A DNA stretch of 5,276 bases from Burkholderiales bacterium (GTDB lineage Bacteria > Pseudomonadota > Gammaproteobacteria > Burkholderiales > Burkholderiaceae_C). Position 1 is the first letter of the stretch. Each line of letters begins with the position of its first letter. Below are positions 1-5,276 of the stretch, piece after piece. A program made the position numbers and the translations under genes. The stretch is taken from positions 1 to 5,276 of the forward strand of contig CANFNE010000180.1 in assembly GCA_947448105.1 (NCBI GenBank). Reading direction: 5' to 3'. Below the pieces are notes generated by a model. That model was not told where the DNA came from, searched no databases, and saw nothing but the letters and a program-made list of their open reading frames with translations.

Positions 1-701
1 CCACCGGCAAAAAAGGTAAACACCGCGTCGGGCTTGGCCGCGGCAATTTCGGTCAGCAGACCCTGAAATTCAACGCCGGGGAAAGGCAGGCTGAGTTCTT
101 TGACGACGGTGCCGCCGCCCTTCTCAAAGCTTTCCTTGAAGCCGCGCACCGATTCGTCCCCGGCTGCGTATTTCCAGGTGATGGTGACGACTTTCTTGAT
201 GCCCTTCTTGGCCATCACTTCGCCCATGGCGTAGCCCGGCTGCCAGTTGGAAAACGAGCTGCGGAAGATGTTTTGGGCGCACATGGCGCCGGTGACTGCG
301 TCAGCCCCCGCGTTGGGCACGATCAGCAAGGTGCCGCTTTCTTTGGCAGCCTTGGCCATGGCCATGGCTACGCCAGAGTGCACGGTACCAATCAACACAT
401 CGACCTGGTCGCGCTTGATGAGCTTGTTGACGTTGTCGGTGGCTTTGGAAGGATCGGACTCATCGTCCACCTTGAAGTACTCCACCTCGCGTCCGGCAAT
501 TTTGCCGCCGAGCTCGGTGACGTGCTGGCGAAAACCGTTTTCAATGGCGGTACCCAGGGCGGCAAAGGTGCCGGTGTAGGGCAGCATCAGGCCGACTTTG
601 AGTTTGCCCGGGGTTTGTGCCGCCGCCATGGACGCGGCCAGCGCGGTGAGCGCAAGCACTTGTGCGCCGCGAGCGGCAAGCGTGGTCAGGGAAATAGTCA
701 T
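1..701 (-). CDS. ABC transporter periplasmic substrate-binding protein, LivK/Peripla_BP_6 type (3' end missing)
   Basis: My translation from the ATG at 701 stays open for 233 codons to the window edge, so about 60% of a usual 380-400 residue protein is present. It starts with a Sec-type signal peptide: a weakly charged n-region with Arg11, a hydrophobic run at about 13-25, and a likely cleavage site after AAA near residue 28. There is no lipobox cysteine. The mature part opens with KLKVGLMLPYTGTFAALG (33-50), the first beta strand and ligand loop typical of type I periplasmic binding proteins. VDVLIGTVHSG (100-110) and LLIVPNAGAD (125-134) are further typical elements. It should bind a ligand in the periplasm for a permease/ATPase of the Liv family. 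Members next to aromatic catabolic genes often bind benzoate-like acids or other carboxylates; applying that here is inference from context. The start is supported by a strong AAGGAG site and by ATGA overlap with the hydrolase gene. The remaining transporter genes would be expected beyond base 1. Confidence 0.9.
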   Translation of the reverse strand, partial: MTISLTTLAARGAQVLALTALAASMAAAQTPGKLKVGLMLPYTGTFAALGTAIENGFRQHVTELGGKIAGREVEYFKVDDESDPSKATDNVNKLIKRDQVDVLIGTVHSGVAMAMAKAAKESGTLLIVPNAGADAVTGAMCAQNIFRSSFSNWQPGYAMGEVMAKKGIKKVVTITWKYAAGDESVRGFKESFEKGGGTVVKELSLPFPGVEFQGLLTEIAAAKPDAVFTFFAG

Positions 702-1519
702 GGTGTGTCTCCTTCGTTGTGGTTCAAAAAACTGCCAATGGCCGCTACCAGGGCCTGCGGCTGGTCGCGGTGGGGGGAATGACCGCAGGCTGCAAGTTCG
801 AGCAGCTGCGTGCCGGGTACGGCGCGCGCAATGCTGCGAATGTGTTCCAGCGACCCATATTCGTCGTCCAGCCCTTGTACCGCAAGCACCGGACAGCCAA
901 TTCGGCGCATTCTGTCAGCAATTGACCAGTGGCGAAATGCGGCGTCCATCCAAATATTGCTCCACGCGTCAAACACCGGCGCGGGCGCGCGGTGGTAGCG
1001 CGCCAGGCGCGTTAGCAGGGGCAAACGCACTTCGGGCGCTTGGAGCGCTGCGATGCTTTCCACCGTCTGGTCTTCCACAAAGCAGTGCGGCGCCAAGACC
1101 ACCATGCCCGCCACCTTGGCGGGAAAAGCCGCCGCATACATCAGCGCAATCGTGGCGCCGTCGCTGTGGCCCAGCAGCCATAGGGGCTGCGCGCTGGCGT
1201 CCACGCCCAGCGCGGCCAAGACGGCGGGCAGCACCTCCACGGCCTGGCGCTCCAAAAAGTCGCTGTTCCAGCGCGTGCCCGCTGGCAGGGGCGTGGACTG
1301 GCCGTATCCGGGGCGGGAGATCACCAGGCCCCGGCAATGCGCAGCCGCACACAGCTGCTGCGGGAAGTCTTTCCACATCGCCAGCGAGCCCAGGCCTTCG
1401 TGCAAAAACACGAACAAAGGCGTGGCGCCATCACCCACGCCAAGGCCCACCCACTGGTATTGCAGCGCAACGCGCTGGCCGTCCCATTGGATGTCCACCA
1501 GAGCGGGTGCGTGGGTCAT
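698..1519 (-). CDS. alpha/beta hydrolase of the box operon (esterase, thioesterase or lactonase type)
   Basis: A 273-residue single-domain alpha/beta hydrolase of normal length. The visible catalytic machinery is complete: an oxyanion-hole HEGLGS motif (40-45), a nucleophile elbow GHSDG with Ser119, a probable acid at Asp218 or Asp219 in QGLDDEYG, and the catalytic His247 in ACGHSPH. ISRPGYGQS (67-75) is the conserved loop after strand 4. There is no signal peptide, so it should act in the cytoplasm. Its ATG overlaps the ligase stop codon by 4 bp and its own stop overlaps the next ATG by 4 bp, so it is probably translationally coupled on both sides. No clear Shine-Dalgarno sequence precedes it, which fits coupling. 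Putative lactone hydrolases and thioesterases are known neighbours in benzoyl-CoA (box) clusters. Plausible substrates are a CoA thioester (benzoyl-CoA or a dead-end epoxide product) or a lactone formed from ring-cleavage intermediates. The sequence does not decide between these. The family call is firm; the substrate is open. Confidence 0.92.
   Translation of the reverse strand: MTHAPALVDIQWDGQRVALQYQWVGLGVGDGATPLFVFLHEGLGSLAMWKDFPQQLCAAAHCRGLVISRPGYGQSTPLPAGTRWNSDFLERQAVEVLPAVLAALGVDASAQPLWLLGHSDGATIALMYAAAFPAKVAGMVVLAPHCFVEDQTVESIAALQAPEVRLPLLTRLARYHRAPAPVFDAWSNIWMDAAFRHWSIADRMRRIGCPVLAVQGLDDEYGSLEHIRSIARAVPGTQLLELAACGHSPHRDQPQALVAAIGSFLNHNEGDTP
709..714 (-). promoter_or_regulatory. ribosome binding site of the substrate-binding protein gene, inside the hydrolase 3' end
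   Basis: The minus strand reads GAAGGAGACACACCATGA. AAGGAG lies 7 nt before the ATG at 701 and within the last codons of the hydrolase (Glu-Gly-Asp-Thr-Pro-stop). It decides the start of the binding protein and means its translation need not rely only on coupling to the hydrolase. Confidence 0.85.
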
Positions 1520-3111
1520 GGGTTTTGCAAGGCCAGCTCGCGCAGCTTGAAGCGTTGGATCTTGCCGGTAGCCGTCTTGGGCAACTCGTCCACAAACTCA
1601 ATGACGCGCGGGTATTTGTAAGGCGCCAGGCGGTCTTTGACAAAAGCCTTGAGCTCGTCGGCGCTCAGTGTCACGCCGGGCTTGCAGACCACGTAGGCGC
1701 GGGTTTTGGTCAGGCCGTCGCTGTCGGGCGCGCCAATCACCGCTGCCTCCAGCACGCCGGGGTGCTGCACCAGGGTGGATTCCACCTCAAAGGGCGACAC
1801 ATAAATGCCGCTGACCTTGAGCATGTCGTCGCTGCGCCCGCTGTAGGTGTAGCTACCGTCTTCGTTGCGCACGTATTTGTCGCCACTGCGCGTCCAGGCG
1901 CCCTGGAAGGTTTCGCAGGTCTTTTCGCGGTTGCCCCAGTACATCAGCGCCGCGCTCGGGCCTTGGATGAACAGGTCGCCGATTTCGCCGTCCGCCACGC
2001 GCTGGCCGTCGTCACCCCGCAGGGATAGTTCATAACCAGGCACCGGCCAGCCGGTGGTGCCGTAGCGCACGCGGTTTGGCAGGTTGGACAGGTAAATATG
2101 CAGCATCTCGGTCGAGCCGATGCCGTCCACAATGTCCACACCAAAGTGCGCTTTGAAGCGCTCGCCCAGTTCGCTGGGCAGCGCCTCGCCCGCCGACGAC
2201 ACCAGGCGCAGACGGGCCTCTTCTTTGGCAGGCAAGGAGGGTGAGGCCAGCATGCCGGCAAAGCCGGTAGGCGCGCCAAAAAACACGGTGGGCTGCACAC
2301 CTCCCACCTGGCCGCGCCAGCGCTTGAAAACCGCGTCGGGCGTGGGCCGTTCGGCCATCAGCAGCGTGGTGGCGCCCACGCTCAGCGGAAAGCTCAGGCC
2401 GTTGCCCAGGCCGTAGGCAAAAAACAGCTTGGCGGCTGAAAAGCACACGTCTTGCGCGGTCAGCTCCAGCACTTTTTGGCCGTAGAGCGTGGCGGTCCAA
2501 TAGGGGTTGATCTGGCTGTGCACCGTGGCCTTGGGCCGGCCGGTGGAGCCTGAGGAAAACAGCCAAAAGCCCGGATCGTCGGCGCCGGTAGCAGCGCAGG
2601 CGGTCAAGGGCGTGTGGGTTGCCAAAAAGTCGTCCAGCGCCAGCACGCCCGCAGGCAGCGGCCCTTGCGGCGCCGACACCACGATGTGCCGCACCTCATG
2701 CCCACCGCTGGCCTGGGCCTGTTCCATGGCCTGTTGCAAAACCGGCAGCAGCGCGTGGGACACCAGCGCGACCTGCGCGCGGCTTTTTTGCAGCATGTAA
2801 GCGTAGTCGTCCACCGTGAGCAAGGTGTTCACCGCCACCGGCACGGCGCCCGCGTACATGGCGCCCAAAAAGGTGCTGGGCCAGTCATTGCAGTCGTGCA
2901 TGAGCAGCAACACGCGTTCTTCGCGGTGCACGCCGCTGTCGGCCAAGGCCCCGGCCACAGCGCGGATGCGGTCGGCCAGCGCGCCATACGTCAGGCTGCC
3001 GTGGTCGTCCACAAAAGCCAGCTTGTCCGGCCGCTGCGCGTTGCAGTCGAGCAGGTACTGGGCAAAGTTGAAGTGGGCGCTGCTCGGGCCCATGGTGCTG
3101 GTGTTTGGCAT
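1516..3111 (-). CDS. bclA: benzoate-CoA ligase (AMP-forming)
   Basis: A 531-residue member of the ANL adenylate-forming superfamily, full length for benzoate-CoA ligases. It activates benzoate with ATP and CoA to benzoyl-CoA, AMP and pyrophosphate in the cytoplasm, the first step of the box pathway and also of anaerobic benzoate use. Motifs in order: phosphate loop SSGSTGRPKAT (186-196); KLFFAYGLGNG (228-238); SSAGEALP (305-312); adenine-binding GIGSTEMLHIY (330-340) with Glu335; ribose-binding Asp411 in SGDKY; hinge YSGRSDDMLKVSG (423-435); and the C-terminal catalytic Lys517 in PKTATGKIQR. Ala232, Tyr233, Ala307, Gly332, His338 and Ile339 align, from memory, with residues lining the benzoate pocket of Rhodopseudomonas BadA, which favours benzoate over longer or bulkier aryl acids. 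The ATG at 3111 is preceded by AGGAG with 8-nt spacing. The gene begins 19 bp after boxD and its TGA overlaps the hydrolase ATG. 2-aminobenzoate or fluorobenzoate activation as a side activity is possible. Confidence 0.97.
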   Translation of the reverse strand: MPNTSTMGPSSAHFNFAQYLLDCNAQRPDKLAFVDDHGSLTYGALADRIRAVAGALADSGVHREERVLLLMHDCNDWPSTFLGAMYAGAVPVAVNTLLTVDDYAYMLQKSRAQVALVSHALLPVLQQAMEQAQASGGHEVRHIVVSAPQGPLPAGVLALDDFLATHTPLTACAATGADDPGFWLFSSGSTGRPKATVHSQINPYWTATLYGQKVLELTAQDVCFSAAKLFFAYGLGNGLSFPLSVGATTLLMAERPTPDAVFKRWRGQVGGVQPTVFFGAPTGFAGMLASPSLPAKEEARLRLVSSAGEALPSELGERFKAHFGVDIVDGIGSTEMLHIYLSNLPNRVRYGTTGWPVPGYELSLRGDDGQRVADGEIGDLFIQGPSAALMYWGNREKTCETFQGAWTRSGDKYVRNEDGSYTYSGRSDDMLKVSGIYVSPFEVESTLVQHPGVLEAAVIGAPDSDGLTKTRAYVVCKPGVTLSADELKAFVKDRLAPYKYPRVIEFVDELPKTATGKIQRFKLRELALQNP

Positions 3112-3119
3112 GGCACTCG

Positions 3120-3124
3120 CTCCT
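3120..3124 (-). promoter_or_regulatory. ribosome binding site of the benzoate-CoA ligase gene
   Basis: The minus strand reads AAAAAAGGAGCGAGTGCC directly before the ATG, giving AGGAG with an 8-nt spacer. It sits in the short gap after the boxD stop codon and fixes the ligase start at 3111. It is much stronger than the sites before boxD or the cupin-like gene, so the ligase may be translated well independently of upstream genes. Confidence 0.85.
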
Positions 3125-3130
3125 TTTTTC

Positions 3131-4702
3131 TTAGACCGTGGGTGCAGCGTCGCGGGGGCGCAGCAGGTTCAGCACGCTGGTGCTGGCTTGCACCGCACTG
3201 CGGCGGTGGTAGAAGCCCAGGGCGCGCAGGCCACCCAACTCTTCGCCGCCACCGGCGCGGCCCGGGCCGCCGTGCAGGGACTGGGGCATGACGTTGCCGT
3301 GGCCGGTCTGGGACGCGGCCACATCGGGCGAGATGCTGTGCACCCGGCCATGGCTGTCGGCCAGCGACAGCGCCGCGCCGGCCAAAGCCTGCGGGTCGCT
3401 GCCATAAATAGACGCGACCAGCGAACCCTGGCCGCGACGGATCAACGCCAGCGCATGGGCGCTGCTGCGGTAGGGCAGCAAGGTGGCCACGGGGCCAAAC
3501 ACTTCCATGGCGTGCACTATGTCGGCGCCGTCGGCATCGCGCGCACCCAAGAGCGTGGGCGCCACGCAGCAAGCGATAGCCGGGTCGGCGTCCACCAGCG
3601 GGGTGTTGGCGCCGTCATACAAGGTGTCGGCCTGGGTTTGCAGTTGTTGCAGTCCTTCGCGTACGGATGTCATCTGCGCGCGGTTGACCAGCGCGCCCAT
3701 GCGCACCGTCTCGTTGCGCGGGTTGCCCACGGTGGTGGCGGCCAGGCGCGCACCGATGGCCTGGGCGGCGGCCTCATACAGGGCCTCGGGCACAAAGACG
3801 CGGCGAATGGCGGTGCACTTTTGGCCCGACTTGACCGTCATCTCGCGCGCCACTTCTTTGACCAACAGGCCAAAGGCGGCGCTGCTGGCGTCCTCACCCG
3901 GCAGCAAATAGGCCGAGTTCAGGCTGTCGGCCTCGATGTTCACCCGCACCGAGCGCTGGGACACGGCAGCGTGCAGGCGCACCTGGTGGGCGGTTTCGGC
4001 CGAGCCGGTGAAAGACATCACGTCCAGCGGCTGCAACGCATCCAACAAGCCCGCCGAGCTGCCGCAGACCATGGACAGGGCGCCGGGCGGAAAGATGCCG
4101 GCGTTGACCACGTCTTGCACCATGCGCTGGGTCAGCCAGGCGGTGGCCGTGCCAGGCTTGACGATGACCGGCACGCCCGAGAGCAGCGCAGGTGCCGCTT
4201 TTTCCCACAGGCCCCAGGACGGAAAGTTGAACGCATTGATCAAGAGCGCCACGCCGCGCGTGGGCACCAGCACATGCTGCGACTGGAACAGCGGGTCTTT
4301 GCCCAGGCGCACCATGTCGGCGTCCACCAGGTGGTGGCGCTCACCCAGCGATTCGCCGAGCTTGGCGTAGGTGCCCAGGGTGAAGATGCCGCCGTCAATG
4401 TCCACCGCCGAGTCGTTCTTGACCGTGCCGCTGTTGGCGGTGGCGATCTCGTAATAGGCGTCGCGATTGGCTTGCAGCACCTTGACGGCGGCGCCCAGCA
4501 GGGCAGCGCGTTCGCGGTAGTTCAGCGCGCGCAGTGCCGCACCGCCCACATCGCGGGCAAAGGCAAAGCCAGCGGCCAGATCAAGCCCGGTGGCGTCCAC
4601 CCGCACCAGGGGCGTGCCCAAGACCGGGTCTACCAGGGTACTGCCTGCGCCGGTGCCATGCGACCACTGGCCGCCAAAGTAATTAGGAAGTAGTTCGGTC
4701 AT
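3131..4702 (-). CDS. boxD: 3,4-dehydroadipyl-CoA semialdehyde dehydrogenase (stand-alone aldehyde dehydrogenase of the box pathway)
   Basis: A 523-residue aldehyde dehydrogenase superfamily protein. In the box pathway BoxD oxidises 3,4-dehydroadipyl-CoA semialdehyde, the product of BoxC ring cleavage, to 3,4-dehydroadipyl-CoA; characterised relatives use NADP+. Catalytic residues are visible: nucleophile Cys296 in SGQKCTAIRR, general base Glu257 in VRVNIEADSLN, and oxyanion Asn159 in NAFNFPSWG. Cofactor residues include Lys182 in IVKPGTAT, FTGSAET (231-237), and Glu400 in MEVFGP. It resembles the N-terminal half of PaaZ but stops without the C-terminal hotdog hydratase domain, and this length fits BoxD rather than the roughly 680-residue PaaZ. 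The ATG at 4702 (MTELLPNYFGGQW) was chosen because the N-terminus matches the family. An open frame continues upstream to about 5191 but overlaps the cupin-like gene out of frame and gives composition-biased sequence. Only a weak GAG precedes this start. The gene lies 31 bp after its upstream neighbour and 19 bp before the ligase gene. Confidence 0.94.
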   Translation of the reverse strand: MTELLPNYFGGQWSHGTGAGSTLVDPVLGTPLVRVDATGLDLAAGFAFARDVGGAALRALNYRERAALLGAAVKVLQANRDAYYEIATANSGTVKNDSAVDIDGGIFTLGTYAKLGESLGERHHLVDADMVRLGKDPLFQSQHVLVPTRGVALLINAFNFPSWGLWEKAAPALLSGVPVIVKPGTATAWLTQRMVQDVVNAGIFPPGALSMVCGSSAGLLDALQPLDVMSFTGSAETAHQVRLHAAVSQRSVRVNIEADSLNSAYLLPGEDASSAAFGLLVKEVAREMTVKSGQKCTAIRRVFVPEALYEAAAQAIGARLAATTVGNPRNETVRMGALVNRAQMTSVREGLQQLQTQADTLYDGANTPLVDADPAIACCVAPTLLGARDADGADIVHAMEVFGPVATLLPYRSSAHALALIRRGQGSLVASIYGSDPQALAGAALSLADSHGRVHSISPDVAASQTGHGNVMPQSLHGGPGRAGGGEELGGLRALGFYHRRSAVQASTSVLNLLRPRDAAPTV

Positions 4703-4733
4703 GGAGCGGTCTCGGGTGTTATCGGGGGGGGAA

Positions 4734-5210
4734 TCAACGGGTGAAGGCGATTTCGCCCTCAGGCAACAAATAGAGCACCAGGGCGCGGCCCTGGCTGACC
4801 GTGGGGCTGTGGGCGGAGCCGGGCGGGCACACCATCCAGCCGGCCGGGTGGCCGTCGAACCGGGCCTCACCCGCCATCGGCATGACCAGGTCAATCTCGC
4901 CCAAGGGGTGGGTGTGGTGCGGGCCGGCGATGTTTTCCATGTCCACCACATCCACCGAAAAGCGCTGCAAATCGTCTGCAGCTTTGAAGATGCGGCCATA
5001 ACGGATGCCGCCGCCTTCGCGGTTGCACAACCAGCCTTCGGCCACGCCGCGCTGGCAATCGGCCTGCAGCGCGGCAAAAGTGCGGCTGCCCACGCCGTGT
5101 TCGGCATTGAGCCAGTCGGCCAGCGCGGCGTTGAGCGGCTTGCCAGCCAAAGGGGCGCACAACTGCGCCAGGTGGCTGCGAAATTCGGCAATCGAAGAAG
5201 TAAAAGGCAT
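4734..5210 (-). CDS. DUF4863 / 4-hydroxylaminobenzoate lyase-like cupin protein
   Basis: A 158-residue cytoplasmic protein with no signal peptide or membrane segment. An N-terminal helical part (about 1-55) is followed by a predicted beta-rich part with cupin-like metal ligands: GPHHTHPLGEIDL (97-108), offering His98, His99, His101 and Glu105, and a second motif CPPGSAHSP (128-136) with His134. This fits the H-x-H-x3-E ... P-x-G-x2-H cupin pattern, so one divalent metal site is likely. I recognise it as the family (DUF4863) that includes PnbB-type 4-hydroxylaminobenzoate lyase of nitrobenzoate degradation; the assignment is from memory of sequence features. No nitroarene genes are visible here, so that reaction is unlikely to be its role in this operon. 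The start at 5210 (MPFTSSIAEF) has only a weak GGA upstream. An in-frame GTG at 5264 would add 18 residues and run through the AT-rich leader, so I rejected it. It is the first gene of the visible operon, 31 bp ahead of boxD. Confidence 0.85.
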   Translation of the reverse strand: MPFTSSIAEFRSHLAQLCAPLAGKPLNAALADWLNAEHGVGSRTFAALQADCQRGVAEGWLCNREGGGIRYGRIFKAADDLQRFSVDVVDMENIAGPHHTHPLGEIDLVMPMAGEARFDGHPAGWMVCPPGSAHSPTVSQGRALVLYLLPEGEIAFTR

Positions 5211-5276
5211 GTGCGCTGGTCCGTGTGGCTTGTGATTTTTGAGAGAATGAATTATTCTGCACACGAAAGATAAAGC
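5211..5276 (-). promoter_or_regulatory. AT-rich leader and probable control region of the operon
   Basis: This is the only non-coding stretch of note, and it is visibly more AT-rich than the surrounding coding DNA. It contains a perfect inverted repeat, AGAAT-GAATT-ATTCT, at 5244-5258, whose right arm runs into a TGCA at 5258-5261. On the minus strand this reads TGCA-N6-TTCA, one base from a TGCA-N6-TGCA layout. TGCA-containing repeats are associated with BzdR/BoxR-type benzoyl-CoA-responsive regulators in betaproteobacteria, so an operator here is plausible but unproven. The window ends 12 bases beyond GTG 5264, so any -35 element may be outside. I do not assign a specific promoter hexamer pair. 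Confidence 0.45.
5244..5258. repeat. 15-bp inverted repeat (5-bp arms, 5-bp centre), candidate operator
   Basis: AGAAT and ATTCT are exact reverse complements flanking GAATT. The next outer pair (G and G) does not match, so the symmetry ends there. The element lies 33 bp ahead of the first gene of the operon. It is too short and AT-rich to act as a terminator, and no T-run follows. A regulator binding site is the best reading; chance occurrence in AT-rich DNA remains possible. Confidence 0.4.

Noticed and set aside
598..2028. Long plus-strand open frame (476 codons) antisense to the hydrolase and ligase genes
   Set aside because: Low-complexity Pro/Arg/Ala-rich product, no domain, and it covers confident genes on the other strand.
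2816..4693. Long plus-strand open frame (625 codons) antisense to boxD and the start of the ligase gene
   Set aside because: It lies opposite two well-supported genes with full catalytic motifs. Its product is rich in Gly, His, Gln, Arg and Ala with no recognisable domain, the usual shadow of GC-rich coding DNA.
3131..4702. PaaZ bifunctional phenylacetate enzyme
   Set aside because: The protein ends at 523 residues without the hotdog hydratase domain, and its neighbour is a benzoate-CoA ligase rather than paa genes.
4703..5191. Upstream extension of the boxD reading frame
   Set aside because: It would overlap the whole cupin-like gene in another frame. The added sequence is Ala/Trp/Ser/Pro-rich with no similarity to aldehyde dehydrogenases, while the ATG at 4702 gives the family's normal N-terminus.
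5211..5264. GTG at 5264 as a longer start for the cupin-like protein
   Set aside because: It would place the AT-rich leader and the inverted repeat inside coding sequence, and the extra 18 residues do not look like a folded or targeting segment.

Overview
The window looks like chromosomal DNA of a GC-rich betaproteobacterium, most likely Burkholderiales and plausibly Comamonadaceae. This rests on GC-rich codon use, on the protein sequences, and on a gene set typical of aerobic benzoyl-CoA (box) benzoate degradation. The genus cannot be fixed from sequence reading alone.

All genes lie on the minus strand, so the transcript runs from the right end to the left end. In transcription order they are: a 158-residue cupin-like protein of the DUF4863/4-hydroxylaminobenzoate lyase type (5210-4734); a stand-alone 3,4-dehydroadipyl-CoA semialdehyde dehydrogenase, BoxD (4702-3131); a benzoate-CoA ligase (3111-1516); an alpha/beta hydrolase (1519-698); and a periplasmic substrate-binding protein of a branched-chain-amino-acid-type ABC transporter, cut off by the left edge (701-1). 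Junctions are 31 bp, 19 bp, a 4-bp ATGA overlap and a second 4-bp ATGA overlap. This is strong evidence for one operon. The only non-coding stretch of any size is the last 66 bases (5211-5276). It is clearly more AT-rich and carries an inverted repeat next to a TGCA, so it is the likely leader and control region.

The genes form a coherent pathway segment. The binding protein would capture an aromatic acid or related carboxylate in the periplasm. The ligase activates benzoate to benzoyl-CoA with ATP. The ring epoxidation and cleavage steps (BoxAB and BoxC) are not in this window and are expected nearby. BoxD then oxidises the ring-cleavage semialdehyde towards beta-oxidation. The alpha/beta hydrolase and the cupin-like protein have no settled step in this pathway. 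They are the most interesting genes here, as candidate accessory, salvage or proofreading enzymes. I did not find a wholly new system: no mobile elements, CRISPR arrays, tRNA or rRNA genes were seen.
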